NCBI GenBank assembly: GCA_900314725.1
Contig: OMWJ01000014.1
Coordinates: 1 to 47,842 of the forward strand
DNA: 47,842 nt
Reading direction: 5' to 3'
DNA from: an uncultured Bacteroidales bacterium
Lineage (GTDB): Bacteria; Bacteroidota; Bacteroidia; Bacteroidales; P3
The notes beneath the pieces are model-generated. The model was not told where the DNA came from. It did not search any database and saw nothing but the letters and a program-made list of their open reading frames with translations. The translations under genes were made by a program, and so were the position numbers. This document shows, one piece after another, positions 7,787-17,204 of the stretch (positions within the stretch are counted from its first letter, which is position 1; every line of letters starts with the position of its first letter).

Positions 7787-8103
7787 TTTTACTTTTTTTT
7801 TATTTTTATATAATTTAATAATTCAATCTAAATTTGTTTAATACTCCGTTCTTCTCTGTAGAAGTACAAACAATATCAATAATATTTGGACTGCAAAGGT
7901 ATAATTTTTTTTCAATATATCTTTTATTATTTTGGGAATAAAACTTTCCAAACCGAATTTAAAATCAAAAGTTTTCTCTTTTAAATTAAAAATATAAATA
8001 TTTATTTTTTCATCAATATATAATAAAAACAAGTATTTTTTAGTTGTTAAATAACAAAAGCATGGAAAACAAGTACTCTAAAAACAGTTTTATAAAGAAA
8101 AAG
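7787..8103. promoter_or_regulatory. AT-rich divergent intergenic region
   Basis: TACCTTTG on the minus strand (7901-7894) matches TAnnTTTG and should drive the inositol-phosphate synthase gene, with a leader of about 100 nt. The rest (7905-8060) is extremely AT-rich. I see no consensus element for the plus-strand phosphoesterase operon and no gene. Confidence 0.5.
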
Positions 8104-8598
8104 ATGACAAAAGTTGGAGTTTTGAGCGACACCCACGGCAGAGTTGCAAAAGAAGTATTGGATTTTTTTAAGGATGTTGATATTATTTTGCATGCAGGCG
8201 ATATTGGCAGCATTGAAGTTTTAGACACTTTGCGAAAAGAAAAGAAACTTGTGGCTGTGTATGGCAATTGTGATAATAAATATTTAGACGATGAGGTAAA
8301 AGGTGTCATTTCTTTTAAGATAGAAGACGTAAAACTATTGATGACTCATATAGGTGGCTATCCAAAACATTATAATAAAGATATTGTCCCTTATTTTGTA
8401 AGCGAAAAGCCTAATATTTTTATTTGCGGACATTCACATATATTGAAAATAATGTATGATAAGGATTGGAATTTTTTATTGATTAATCCCGGTGCTTGCG
8501 GTTATCAGGGTTTTCATCTTGTTTGTACATTAGTAAGGTTTGTTATTGACGGGAAAGAAATAAAAGACTTAGAAGTAATGGACTTTAACAAATTCTAA
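8104..8598 (+). CDS. YfcE/MJ0936-family metallophosphoesterase
   Basis: A calcineurin-like phosphoesterase of 164 residues with all the metal-binding blocks in order: SDTHG (8-12), HAGDIG, YGNCDN, THIGG and CGHSH. These place two divalent metals for hydrolysis of phosphodiesters; the physiological substrate of this cytoplasmic family is uncertain. I prefer ATG 8104 (MTKVGVLSDTHG) because family members start within a few residues of the first metal motif. The upstream ATG 8062 would add a lysine-rich 14-residue extension. The gene is followed 6 nt later by a transporter and heads a plus-strand cluster running to aroK. Confidence 0.9.
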   Translation: MTKVGVLSDTHGRVAKEVLDFFKDVDIILHAGDIGSIEVLDTLRKEKKLVAVYGNCDNKYLDDEVKGVISFKIEDVKLLMTHIGGYPKHYNKDIVPYFVSEKPNIFICGHSHILKIMYDKDWNFLLINPGACGYQGFHLVCTLVRFVIDGKEIKDLEVMDFNKF

Positions 8599-8604
8599 AA
8601 ACAA

Positions 8605-9507
8605 ATGTTGATAAAAAAATACAAGGGATTACTTTTACCATTGGCTATGATTCTTGGTGTATTGTTTTATAAACAACTGCACATCTTTATTAATCTTGTA
8701 CCTGTACTCATTTGTCTTATTCTGTTTTTTGCCTATAGTGGATTGCATTTTAGAAGACTTAGGTTCCAAAAGATAAATTTCATACTCTTGAGTATTCACC
8801 TTGTAAGTTCCATTGTAATATATGCGTTGTGTTATGTTGCTTTTGAACCTATTGTCTCCAAAAGCATATTGGTGGGTTTGGTGTGTCCTGTTGCAAGTTC
8901 ATCTTCTGCAGTAGTAACGGCTTTGGGTGGAGACAGAGAAGTCAGCATTATGCATACGCTATGCGACAATGCATTGGTTGTTATCGTTGCTCCTATTATG
9001 TTTTCCTTAGCTGAGACAACAGCAGACTTAACTTTCATTCAGTCCGTTTTAATTCTATTAGCCAAAGTCTTTCCTATAATGATGTTGCCTTTCTTTGCTC
9101 TTGTTGTAATGAGGAGATTTTTCCCAAGAACCTCTTTTAAGTTCTCAAAATACGAATGGTTATCTATTCCTTTGTGGTCTATGGCTTTGATGATTAACTT
9201 TTCTAAAACAACCTTTGCTATCATTCACATGGGAGGACAAGAGATTAGAAATATAGTCTTGATTGTCATACTTTCGCTTTTGATGTGCATACTTCAATTC
9301 TTATTAGGCAGAAAAATAGGCAAAGCATTTAACCATAGCATTGTAGGAGGTCAAGCCTTAGGACAAAAGAATACAGGCTTGGGAATTTGGATGGCATATA
9401 CTTATTTTTCAAATCCATTGACAACAATCTATTGTGCTGGTTATTCCCTTTGGCAAAACATTTTCAATAGCATACAAATGTATCTACATGATACTAAAAA
9501 ACAATAA
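8605..9507 (+). CDS. Bile acid:sodium symporter-family (BASS) transporter
   Basis: This 300-residue integral membrane protein has about nine to ten hydrophobic segments. The segment SILVGLVCPVASSSSAVVTALGGD, around residues 93-116, corresponds to the first of the broken-helix motifs of BASS transporters, where the family usually reads CCPGGTASN. GQALGQKNTGLGIWMAY is the second. The fold suggests sodium-coupled import of an organic anion. The substrate of this subgroup in Bacteroidota is unknown, and bile acid specificity should not be assumed from the name. It starts 6 nt after the phosphoesterase stop and is probably in the same operon. Confidence 0.8.
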   Translation: MLIKKYKGLLLPLAMILGVLFYKQLHIFINLVPVLICLILFFAYSGLHFRRLRFQKINFILLSIHLVSSIVIYALCYVAFEPIVSKSILVGLVCPVASSSSAVVTALGGDREVSIMHTLCDNALVVIVAPIMFSLAETTADLTFIQSVLILLAKVFPIMMLPFFALVVMRRFFPRTSFKFSKYEWLSIPLWSMALMINFSKTTFAIIHMGGQEIRNIVLIVILSLLMCILQFLLGRKIGKAFNHSIVGGQALGQKNTGLGIWMAYTYFSNPLTTIYCAGYSLWQNIFNSIQMYLHDTKKQ

Positions 9508-9541
9508 GCAACGTTATAAACAAAAACATAATTCTTGACTT

Positions 9542-10888
9542 ATGAATGATTCATTTAGAAAAATCGTTGTACTTTTCAAAAAATATTTTGATTTAAGGAC
9601 AGATAAAGAAAGCGAAGAAGCAACCATTGCTGAGATAACTAAAGGAGTTAATTTCCGCGGAGCAAATCTGTGGATTTTGATTTTTGCTATTTTTCTTGCA
9701 TCTTTGGGATTGAATGTTAATTCCACAGCTGTCATTATCGGTGCTATGCTTATTTCTCCTCTAATGGGACCTATTGTAGGTATGGGATTAGCCGTTGGTG
9801 TAAGAGATTTTGAACTATTGAAACGTTCTTTTAGAAACTATCTTGTTGCTACCATTATTAGTGTGCTTACTGCTACTGTTTATTTCTTTGTTTCTCCTCT
9901 TTCTGAGGCACAAAGTGAATTACTTGCAAGAACCTCCCCTACTCTATATGATGTGTTTATTGCTTTATTTGGTGGAGCAGCAGGTATTATGGCACTATGC
10001 ACAAAAGGTAAAGGCAATGTTATTCCCGGTGTTGCAATTGCTACTGCTTTAATGCCTCCTTTATGTACTGCTGGCTTCGGCTTAGCAACGGGTAACATAA
10101 GTTATTTTCTTGGGGCTTTCTATCTATTTTTTATAAATACAGTATTTATTGCCTTGGCTACATATATAGGAGTAAGAAGCCTGCATTTTCATTATAAACA
10201 ACTATTAAATAAAGAACAACAAAAAACTGTCAGAAAATATTTATTCGGAATAGTTATCGTAACAATGATACCTGCTTTCTTTATGACGCTTAACATTATT
10301 CAAAAAAGCATATTTGAAAACAATGTAAAAAACTTCGTCAATAAAGAAGTAAAACAAGCAGGAACTCAAATAATAAGTTTTGACACAAACAAATCAGACT
10401 CAACACTTAGAGTTGTTGCTGTTGGAAAAGAAATAGCTGACTCTTCTATTTTTAAAGCACAAAAAAGAATGCATTTCTATAATTTAAAGGATTATCATCT
10501 ACAAATTATTCAAGGTTCAAATTCAAGCGAAATATCACTTTTGAAAGATGAGATTGCAAATAAAAACGGTGCTATTTATTCCAACCAATTGCAAGAGAGT
10601 CAAGAAAACTTACTTGTAATGCAAGAACAAATAAGAGAATATAAAAAATACGAAAACATTTCCAAGGAATTAAAAGATGAAATAAAAGCACTATTTCCTA
10701 AAGTTGAATTTATTGCTTTAGCATCTGCCTCAGAAATATATGTAGACAAAGATAGTGTAGATAAATCTTCTATTGCTATCGTTTCTTTTGAAAACAACAA
10801 TAAACCAACAGCAGAAGAAAGTAAAAAACTTTCTCAGTGGTTAAAGACAAGAACAAAGACTAAGAATTTAAAAATAATAATAAGGTAG
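9542..10888 (+). CDS. DUF389 (TIGR00341-type) membrane protein
   Basis: The 448-residue protein carries the DUF389 signature: after a short cytosolic N terminus come NSTAVIIGAMLISPLMGPIVGMG (about 59-81), IALFGGAAGIMAL, and PGVAIATALMPPLCTAGFGL, within five to six membrane segments that end near residue 210. The remaining C-terminal half is soluble, with a coiled-coil-like glutamine/glutamate-rich stretch (about 345-385) and a compact alpha/beta end. The function of DUF389 proteins is not established; a transport or stress role is often supposed. It is followed 7 nt later by tsaD. Confidence 0.88.
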   Translation: MNDSFRKIVVLFKKYFDLRTDKESEEATIAEITKGVNFRGANLWILIFAIFLASLGLNVNSTAVIIGAMLISPLMGPIVGMGLAVGVRDFELLKRSFRNYLVATIISVLTATVYFFVSPLSEAQSELLARTSPTLYDVFIALFGGAAGIMALCTKGKGNVIPGVAIATALMPPLCTAGFGLATGNISYFLGAFYLFFINTVFIALATYIGVRSLHFHYKQLLNKEQQKTVRKYLFGIVIVTMIPAFFMTLNIIQKSIFENNVKNFVNKEVKQAGTQIISFDTNKSDSTLRVVAVGKEIADSSIFKAQKRMHFYNLKDYHLQIIQGSNSSEISLLKDEIANKNGAIYSNQLQESQENLLVMQEQIREYKKYENISKELKDEIKALFPKVEFIALASASEIYVDKDSVDKSSIAIVSFENNNKPTAEESKKLSQWLKTRTKTKNLKIIIR

Positions 10889-10895
10889 ATAATTT

Positions 10896-11903
10896 ATGAG
10901 TAGATATATACTTGCCATAGAATCTTCTTGTGATGATACTTCGGCTGCAGTTATAAACGATGACTTTATTTGTTTAAGTAACATTACAGCATCACAAAAA
11001 GTACATGAAATCTATGGAGGAGTTGTTCCGGAATTAGCTTCAAGAGCTCATCAGCAAAATATACTTCCTGTTGTTGAGGTTGCTTTAAAGGAAGCAAAAA
11101 TAAAAAAAGAAGATTTATCAGCCATAGCCTTCACAAGAGGTCCTGGTCTTTTAGGATCTTTGCTTGTAGGAGTTAGTTTTGCAAAAAGCATGGCTCAAGG
11201 ATTAAATATTCCTATAATAGATGTTAATCATTTAGATGCTCATGTTTTAGCACATTTCGTAAAAGATAGTATAGAACAGAAAGTTCCTTTGTTTCCTTAT
11301 TTGTGTCTTTTAGTATCAGGAGGTAATACTCAGATAATAAGAGTGAATGCTGACAATGATATGCAGATATTAGGAAAAACAATAGATGATGCAGCAGGTG
11401 AAACTATTGACAAAGCTGCTAAAATTCTTTCTCTTCCCTATCCTGGAGGACCACATATAGACAGACTTGCAAAACAAGGAGAACCAAAACTCAATTTTGC
11501 TAAAAGCCACATCGGAGGTTATGACTATAGTTTTTCGGGTTTAAAGACAAGTATTCTTTATACTCTGAGAGATCTTCTCAAAGAAAATCCTAAATACATA
11601 GAAGAAAACCTTGAAGATATTGCCTGTTCAGTACAAAAAGCAGTCGTTGATTCTCTTCTTTCAAAATTTGAAAAAGCACTAAAGGACACAAAAATAAAAA
11701 CCATTGCCTTAGCAGGAGGTGTATCTGCTAACTCTCTTCTTAGAGAAAGATTTCAACAAATAGGAGAAAAATATAATTGCAAAGTATTTATTCCTAAATT
11801 CTCTTACACTACTGACAATGCTGCAATGGTTGGAGTTTGTGGGATGTTTAAATATCTTAGAGGTGATTTTGCTGATATTTCTTTGACAGCATACGCAAGA
11901 TAA
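10896..11903 (+). CDS. tsaD: tRNA N6-adenosine threonylcarbamoyltransferase TsaD
   Basis: TsaD transfers the threonylcarbamoyl group to A37 of ANN-decoding tRNAs (t6A), working with TsaB and TsaE; TsaC/YrdC supplies the activated group. The 335-residue protein has the ASKHA-fold markers of the family: LAIESSCDDTSAAV (6-19), the metal-binding NHLDAHVLAH (HxxxH), LLVSGGNTQI, GETIDKAAKIL, YSFSGLKTS, AGGVSANSLLRERF and TDNAAMVG. Its length is normal. It begins 7 nt after the DUF389 gene and is 19 nt before aroK. Partner genes are not in the window. Confidence 0.97.
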   Translation: MSRYILAIESSCDDTSAAVINDDFICLSNITASQKVHEIYGGVVPELASRAHQQNILPVVEVALKEAKIKKEDLSAIAFTRGPGLLGSLLVGVSFAKSMAQGLNIPIIDVNHLDAHVLAHFVKDSIEQKVPLFPYLCLLVSGGNTQIIRVNADNDMQILGKTIDDAAGETIDKAAKILSLPYPGGPHIDRLAKQGEPKLNFAKSHIGGYDYSFSGLKTSILYTLRDLLKENPKYIEENLEDIACSVQKAVVDSLLSKFEKALKDTKIKTIALAGGVSANSLLRERFQQIGEKYNCKVFIPKFSYTTDNAAMVGVCGMFKYLRGDFADISLTAYAR

Positions 11904-11922
11904 AAACCCAAAACAAAGTATT

Positions 11923-12429
11923 ATGAAGATTGTTCTTGTTGGTTATATGTATTGTGGCAAAACTACAGTTGGAAAAAGAATTGCCAACATGTTAAACTTT
12001 GAGTTTAAAGACACTGACACCTTAGTAGAAAACATTTGTGGCGAAAATATAAGCAGCATATTTGAAACAAAAGGAGAAGAATTCTTTAGACAAAAAGAAA
12101 GAGAGGTTCTTATTCAACTTTTACAAGAAGACAACATTGTTATAGCCACAGGCGGTGGATTACCTTGCTATGAAGATAATATGAAACTTATAAAAAACAA
12201 CTGCAAAAGTATATACCTTAAACTAACTCCACAACAAATCCTCTCTCGTGCCTTGCTTAGTAAGAAAAAAAGACCTCTTATTGAGAATATTCCTATAGAA
12301 AAGAGATTGGAATTTATTAAAAACTCCTTACAAGAAAGAGAAAAATTCTATCAACAAGCAGATGTTTTCATTGGTGCATTATCTATCAGCAGATTTGAAT
12401 TAGAAATGACATTGGAATACTTAAAGTAG
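11923..12429 (+). CDS. aroK: Shikimate kinase
   Basis: The enzyme phosphorylates shikimate at the 3-hydroxyl with ATP, a step of the chorismate pathway in the cytoplasm. The 168-residue protein has the P-loop GYMYCGKTT (7-15), the substrate-binding DTDTLVE with the paired aspartates, ATGGGLP (the triple-glycine shikimate motif), and the lid region KKKRPLI with its arginine. Length is typical. The third P-loop position being tyrosine is a minor variation. It is the last gene of the plus-strand run; parE downstream has its own promoter. Confidence 0.95.
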   Translation: MKIVLVGYMYCGKTTVGKRIANMLNFEFKDTDTLVENICGENISSIFETKGEEFFRQKEREVLIQLLQEDNIVIATGGGLPCYEDNMKLIKNNCKSIYLKLTPQQILSRALLSKKKRPLIENIPIEKRLEFIKNSLQEREKFYQQADVFIGALSISRFELEMTLEYLK

Positions 12430-12481
12430 GCAGAAAAGCAAAATTTTAAATAGTTTAAATTCTTATTGATAAAAAATTTTG

Positions 12482-12489
12482 TAAATTTG
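12482..12489 (+). promoter_or_regulatory. -7 promoter element directly before parE
   Basis: TAAATTTG matches TAnnTTTG. It ends only 12 nt before the ATG at 12502, so the mRNA would have a leader of roughly six nucleotides, close to leaderless. Confidence 0.6.
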
Positions 12490-12501
12490 CACCTCGTTAT
12501 T

Positions 12502-14361
12502 ATGGATGAAGAAATAAGAAATATAAAAGGCTACGGAGAAGATAGCGTCATAACTCTTGACTGGAATGAACACATTAGACTTCGTCCAGGTATGTATATT
12601 GGAAAACTTGGAGACGGTGCTTCTGCTGATGATGGTATCTATGTTTTGGTTAAAGAGGTTATTGACAATTCTGTTGATGAGTTTGCTATGGGAAATGGCA
12701 AAACAATAGAAGTTAATATTGACTATGAGTTAGGAAAAGTAAGAGTTAGGGATTATGGTAGAGGTATTCCTTTGGGCAAAACAATAGATTGTGTTGCAAA
12801 GATGAATACCGGTGCTAAATACGATTCAAATACATTTAAGAAATCTGTTGGAATGAACGGAGTAGGAACAAAAGCAGTCAATGCTCTTAGTTCTTATTTC
12901 AAAGTACAGAGTATTGTTGATGGCAAAACAAAGATTGCCGAGTTTTCAAAAGGAGAACTTACCTTAGACAATCCAATAACAGAGTGTTCAGAACCAAACG
13001 GTACTATCATAGAATTTGTTCCAGATAAAGAGTTATTTGGAAACTTCTCTTACATTTCTGAATATGTAGAGAAAATGATTTGGAATTATGCTTACTTGAA
13101 TCAAGGCTTAACTCTAATTTTTAATGATAAAAAATATCGTTCTCCTAATGGTTTGTTGGATTTGTTGAACAATAATATGGATTCCGAACCATTATATCCT
13201 GTAATTCACATAAAGGAAGACGATTTTGAATTTGCTTTCACCCATTCCGACAAAGTTTTGACAGAGGAACATCATTCTTTTGTCAATGGTCAAAACACTA
13301 CACAAGGAGGAACACATCTTGCTGCTTTTAGAGAAGCCATAGTCAAAGTAATGAAAGATTATTTCAAAAAAGACTATGAACCTTCTGATATTCGTTCAGG
13401 AATAATATCCGCAATAAGCCTAAGAATAAAAGAACCTGTTTTTGAATCTCAGACAAAAACAAAACTTGGCAGTGTTGATTACGACAAAGAAAAAGGAATA
13501 ACAGTAAGAAATTACATCAATGATATTGTAAAACGCAGACTTGACAACTATTTACACATCAACGAACAAATTGCAGAGTCTATTTTGCAAAAAGTTCAGC
13601 GAAATGAAAAGGAAAGAAAAGGTCTGCAAAACGTTAAGAAACTTGCAAAAGAAGGAGCTAAGAAAGCATCTTTAACAAATAAGAAACTTAGAGATTGTCG
13701 TATTCATTACAATAGTAAAGATGAAAGAAGATTAGAAACAACTCTTTTCATAACAGAGGGTAATTCTGCTTCAGGCTCTATTACTAAGACAAGAGATCCT
13801 AACGTCCAAGCCGTTTTCTCTTTAAGAGGAAAACCATACAATTCCTTCGGAGAATCCAAAGAGATAGTCTATAAAAACGAAGAGTTCAATCTTCTTCATA
13901 ATGCATTAAATATTGATGAAGATATGGACAATCTAAGATACAACAATATCGTTATCGCAACTGATGCCGATGTTGATGGAATGCATATCAGAATGCTTTT
14001 GATGACGTTCTTCTTACAATTCTTTCCTGATTTGGTCAAGAGCGGTCATGTCTATATTCTGCAAACGCCTCTGTTTAAAGTAAAAAACAAAAAACAAACT
14101 ATATACTGCTACACTGAACAAGAAAGAGACGATGCAGCAAAGAAACTAAAACAAGGAGTAGAAATATCACGTTTCAAAGGTTTAGGAGAGATTTCACCAG
14201 ACGAGTTTGCAAACTTTATTGGTAAGGATATTCGCTTAGACCCTGTCTTATTAAACAAAGAATCCGGTATTTCCGACACGTTAAAATTCTTTATGGGAGC
14301 AAATTCTCCTAACCGACAAGAATATATTATAGACAATTTACGTTATGATGATATAGGTTAA
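12502..14361 (+). CDS. parE: Type IIA topoisomerase ATPase subunit, topoisomerase IV subunit B (ParE-like)
   Basis: With ParC it decatenates replicated chromosomes by ATP-driven double-strand passage. The 619-residue protein shows the GHKL ATPase blocks [18 protein letters not shown] and [14 protein letters not shown]. It then has the transducer with the QGGTH loop, and the TOPRIM domain with [12 protein letters not shown] and [15 protein letters not shown] (metal-binding aspartates). ParE rather than GyrB is favoured by [10 protein letters not shown], by [12 protein letters not shown] and by a length without GyrB insertions. The start at ATG 12502 fits the conserved N terminus; the frame is open 12 codons further only from a TTG. 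parC, which often follows parE, is not next; a secreted protein gene is. Confidence 0.92.
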   Translation: MDEEIRNIKGYGEDSVITLDWNEHIRLRPGMYIGKLGDGASADDGIYVLVKEVIDNSVDEFAMGNGKTIEVNIDYELGKVRVRDYGRGIPLGKTIDCVAKMNTGAKYDSNTFKKSVGMNGVGTKAVNALSSYFKVQSIVDGKTKIAEFSKGELTLDNPITECSEPNGTIIEFVPDKELFGNFSYISEYVEKMIWNYAYLNQGLTLIFNDKKYRSPNGLLDLLNNNMDSEPLYPVIHIKEDDFEFAFTHSDKVLTEEHHSFVNGQNTTQGGTHLAAFREAIVKVMKDYFKKDYEPSDIRSGIISAISLRIKEPVFESQTKTKLGSVDYDKEKGITVRNYINDIVKRRLDNYLHINEQIAESILQKVQRNEKERKGLQNVKKLAKEGAKKASLTNKKLRDCRIHYNSKDERRLETTLFITEGNSASGSITKTRDPNVQAVFSLRGKPYNSFGESKEIVYKNEEFNLLHNALNIDEDMDNLRYNNIVIATDADVDGMHIRMLLMTFFLQFFPDLVKSGHVYILQTPLFKVKNKKQTIYCYTEQERDDAAKKLKQGVEISRFKGLGEISPDEFANFIGKDIRLDPVLLNKESGISDTLKFFMGANSPNRQEYIIDNLRYDDIG

Positions 14362-14383
14362 TAAGTAAAACTCTTATAATAGT

Positions 14384-15061
14384 ATGAAAAATAGATTTTG
14401 GATATTTATAGTGATGTTATTTACTTTCTCTTTTGCTGTTTATGCACAAGAAGAAGGAGAAACTGAAGCAATAAAACCTTGGACAGATGTAATAACAAAT
14501 GATCTTAATCCTTCTGAATGGAAATGGAATAAAACAAATGCTTCCCGCTTTACAATAAGAGGTGATTTTGATGGTGATGGTTTTGAAGAAAACCTCTATG
14601 AGGGTGCTACGGAGATTTTTTCTGATAATGATGAACTAACACCTTTAAATCTTGACACTGACCTTGGTGTTTATTTTCTTGTCAATGAAGGAGATTTAGA
14701 TGGAGACGGTGGAGATGAAATTTCATTAATGAGTGTTTATAGAGATTATTCCAACGTGAATTATTTTAGAATCTTTTCTTATACCGGTAACTCTTGGAGA
14801 GAAGTATTTAACTGTAAAGTGCATGAATACGATTGTCCAAACTACAGACCAACAAAAGAAGAAGAAATGTTTTGCTACACCTATAAAAAGAAAAATCACT
14901 TCAATATGAACAAGGTGGTTTTGAAACATCACGATGGAGTAGTTGATATGATTTCGACTCATCCTAATGGCAGATACGCAATAGAACACATAAAAATAGT
15001 AAATAAGCGTGCCGTTAAAAGAGAATGGGGAACGATTATAGAACCTCGTACAGATTTGTAA
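14384..15061 (+). CDS. Secreted protein with two FG-GAP/VCBS-like calcium loops
   Basis: The 225-residue product has a signal peptide (MKNRFWIFIVMLFTFSFAVYAQ) and is therefore exported to the periplasm or beyond. Two acidic loops, GDFDGDGFEE (about 65-74) and GDLDGDGGDE (about 104-113), follow the DxDGDGxxE pattern of the calcium-binding loops of FG-GAP/VCBS repeats, each followed by beta-rich sequence (YFRIFSYTGNSWREVF). Only two loops exist, so it cannot be a complete seven-bladed propeller by itself. The C-terminal half is basic and unrecognised. It lies 22 nt after parE and may be read from the same transcript. Function unknown. Confidence 0.7.
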   Translation: MKNRFWIFIVMLFTFSFAVYAQEEGETEAIKPWTDVITNDLNPSEWKWNKTNASRFTIRGDFDGDGFEENLYEGATEIFSDNDELTPLNLDTDLGVYFLVNEGDLDGDGGDEISLMSVYRDYSNVNYFRIFSYTGNSWREVFNCKVHEYDCPNYRPTKEEEMFCYTYKKKNHFNMNKVVLKHHDGVVDMISTHPNGRYAIEHIKIVNKRAVKREWGTIIEPRTDL

Positions 15062-15103
15062 ATTTAATTAACTTTTTAATAATATAAAACATAATAATAA
15101 AAA

Positions 15104-16006
15104 ATGAAACACTTAGAAGAATTAATCACGGCTGCAAAAGCTGCACCAAGAAAACGTTTAGTTGCCGCATACGCCAACGATTCTCACACAATAGGAGCAA
15201 CATCACGTGCTATTGACTTAGGCATAGTTGATGTAACACTTGTGGGAGACATAGACACAATAAAGAAAGTTTGCCAAGAAGAAGGAATTGACGTAAATAA
15301 GTTTGAGCTTGTACAAGAAGCCAACGAAGCTAAGGCTGCTGCTAAAGCTGTCGCTCTTATAAACGAAGGCAAGGGACAAATACTTATGAAAGGTCTTTGC
15401 TCTACAGACAAATACATGAGAGCAGTTCTTAACAAAGAAAACGGACTTATGCCTGCTGGAAAACCTGTCCTTTCTCACGTATCTGTTTTTGAAGTTCCTA
15501 CTTATCACAAATTATTGATAACCTCAGACGTTGCAGTTATTCCTGCTCCAGACTTCAAACAAAAGACAGCTATCGTTAATTACGTTATCAACACTGCTCA
15601 CACTCTTGGAATAGAATGTCCAAAAGTAGCCATGATTGCTGCAACAGAGCAAATGCTTACAGGAATGCCTGCTTGCGTTGATGCTGCTTTAATCGCAACA
15701 ATGAACCGCAGAGGACAAATAAAAGGTGCTATCGTTGATGGACCTTTGGCTATGGACGTTGCTATTGATAAAGAATCTGCACAAATCAAGAAACTTGATT
15801 CAGAAGTTGCAGGTGATGCAGACTGTTTAGTATGGCCATTCATAGAAGCAGGTAACGTATTCTACAAAACTGCTACTAAATTTGCAGGAGCCGAATTGGC
15901 AGCAATGGTTGTTGGAGCAAAAGTTCCTTGTATTTTGTCTTCAAGAGGCGATTCTGTACAAACAAAAACATACTCTATAGCACTTGCTGCTTTGAGTGCA
16001 AAATAA
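15104..16006 (+). CDS. ptb: Phosphate butyryltransferase (phosphotransacylase family)
   Basis: It exchanges CoA and phosphate on short-chain acyl groups (butyryl-CoA + Pi to butyryl phosphate), usually feeding butyrate kinase for ATP. The 300-residue length and the motifs ANDSHTIGATSRAIDLGI, GQILMKGLCSTDKYMRAVL, SHVSVFEVPTYHKLLITSDVAV, GAIVDGPLAMDVAI and the final CILSSRGDSVQTKTYSIALA fit the Ptb branch of the phosphate acetyl/butyryltransferase family. Acetyl or branched-chain acyl substrates remain possible. The expected partner, butyrate kinase, is not adjacent; the gene is followed by its own terminator. The start ATG 15104 follows an AT-rich leader. Confidence 0.85.
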   Translation: MKHLEELITAAKAAPRKRLVAAYANDSHTIGATSRAIDLGIVDVTLVGDIDTIKKVCQEEGIDVNKFELVQEANEAKAAAKAVALINEGKGQILMKGLCSTDKYMRAVLNKENGLMPAGKPVLSHVSVFEVPTYHKLLITSDVAVIPAPDFKQKTAIVNYVINTAHTLGIECPKVAMIAATEQMLTGMPACVDAALIATMNRRGQIKGAIVDGPLAMDVAIDKESAQIKKLDSEVAGDADCLVWPFIEAGNVFYKTATKFAGAELAAMVVGAKVPCILSSRGDSVQTKTYSIALAALSAK

Positions 16007-16019
16007 AAAATAACCAAGT

Positions 16020-16063
16020 AAGGACTTTAAGAGTTATAAGACTTTTAAAGTCCTTATTTTTTT
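16020..16063 (+). terminator. Rho-independent terminator after ptb
   Basis: AAGGACTTTAA (16020-16030) pairs with TTAAAGTCCTT (16045-16055), followed by a T-rich tract. Confidence 0.85.
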
Positions 16064-16077
16064 TAATATCTTATACT

Positions 16078-16425
16078 ATGGAAAAGTGGGCTAACGGATT
16101 AGAACAAGTTGCTATAACTGTTACCGATGAAAACGGAGACTTCATTGATTTAAACACTCACTCCAAGAGGGTTAATCTGAAATCTATGGACGAAAACCTT
16201 ATTGGAAAAAATATTATGGGTTGCCACAATGAGCGTTCAAAGGCAATCATAAATAACATGATGACCAATAAGGCAACAAATGTCTATACCATACAAAAAA
16301 AAGGTCAGAAGAAACTTATCTATCAGGCACCTTGGTTTAAAGAAGATGGCAGTTTCGGAGGCTTAGTAGAAATATCTTTGGTCATTCCTTTTGAAATGCC
16401 TCACTACAACAGAGATCAACAATAA
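16078..16425 (+). CDS. Stand-alone PAS-domain protein
   Basis: The 115-residue protein is a single PAS fold: a first strand and turn (AITVTDENGDFIDLN), the helical ENLIGKNIMGCHNERSKAII, then the strands VYTIQKKGQKKLIYQAPWF and FGGLVEISLVIPFEMPHY. From memory this closely follows a family of short Bacteroidota 'PAS sensor' proteins that lack any output domain, with the conserved GKNLMDCH and ELSIEIPWEMPHY phrases. The role is presumably cytosolic sensing of a small ligand or redox state. ATG 16078 is used, as the frame upstream overlaps ptb and its terminator. It sits 15 nt before the amidase gene, suggesting an operon. Confidence 0.85.
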   Translation: MEKWANGLEQVAITVTDENGDFIDLNTHSKRVNLKSMDENLIGKNIMGCHNERSKAIINNMMTNKATNVYTIQKKGQKKLIYQAPWFKEDGSFGGLVEISLVIPFEMPHYNRDQQ

Positions 16426-16440
16426 CAGACTTTTCTCTAT

Positions 16441-17202
16441 ATGAAGATAGCATTGATACAAACTGAGATAAAGGACTTTTGTATTGAAGAGAACTATCAA
16501 TGCTTTGAATCTCTGCTATCTAAAGTAGATAAAGACACTGATTTAGTTGTCTTGTCAGAGATGTTTCTGACAGGTTTCATTACCGACATTTCACTCGCAA
16601 AACATAGCAAAGAAAAAGGTCTTCTGCTTATGAGGTCTTTTGCGAAAGAAACAGGTATTGCCATTGACGGAAGCCTGCTTATAGAAGAGGATAATAAATA
16701 TTTCAACCGTCATTATTTTGTAAAAAAAGACAAAGAAGCATATTATGACAAGGAACATCTTTTCTCGCTTTCCGATGAAGCCAAGGTTCTTTCCAAAGGA
16801 GAAAAGAAAGATGTCATTATTTCTTGTAAAGATTTCAATATAAAGTTGCTTACTTGCTATGATTTGCGGTTTCCTTTGTCGTCCATGAACACCTATAATG
16901 GCAGATTCCTTTATGACCTGCTCATCTATGTTGCATCATGGCCACAAAGTAGAAGAGAACAATGGCTTACTCTACTCAAAGCCCGTGCAATAGAAAACCA
17001 GAGTTATGTTATCGGAGTTAATCGTGTAGGAAAAGATGCCAATCACACCTTGTATTCAGGAGATAGCTGTATCATGAACACAAAAGGAGAAATGATACCT
17101 CCTATAAAGAATGTAGAAGACAAGATATTCTACTACGAATTAAACAAAAAAGAATTAGACACGAGAAGGCAAAAATTCCCTACTTATTTGGATTGGAAAT
17201 AA
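16441..17202 (+). CDS. Nitrilase-superfamily amidase (omega-amidase/YafV-like)
   Basis: This 253-residue carbon-nitrogen hydrolase has the complete Glu-Lys-Cys triad: Glu in VLSEMFLTGF (about 40), Lys in YDKEHLF (about 108) and Cys in LLTCYDLRFP (about 142). The WPQSRREQWLTLLKARAIENQ block is the family's C-terminal signature, and VGVNR-like IGVNRVG follows. Closest by memory are the YafV/omega-amidase type enzymes, which hydrolyse alpha-ketoglutaramate and similar amides in methionine and glutamine salvage. Substrate is inferred from family resemblance only. Array C begins three bases after its stop codon. Confidence 0.88.
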   Translation: MKIALIQTEIKDFCIEENYQCFESLLSKVDKDTDLVVLSEMFLTGFITDISLAKHSKEKGLLLMRSFAKETGIAIDGSLLIEEDNKYFNRHYFVKKDKEAYYDKEHLFSLSDEAKVLSKGEKKDVIISCKDFNIKLLTCYDLRFPLSSMNTYNGRFLYDLLIYVASWPQSRREQWLTLLKARAIENQSYVIGVNRVGKDANHTLYSGDSCIMNTKGEMIPPIKNVEDKIFYYELNKKELDTRRQKFPTYLDWK

Positions 17203-17204
17203 GT

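Noticed and set aside
7905-8060. Possible seventh, degenerate repeat array
   Set aside because: The stretch is AT-rich with scattered A and T tracts, but I could not fit heads or a steady 21/22-bp period.
8040-8309. 89-codon minus-strand ORF over the phosphoesterase gene
   Set aside because: It is a shadow of a well-conserved metallophosphoesterase on the plus strand.
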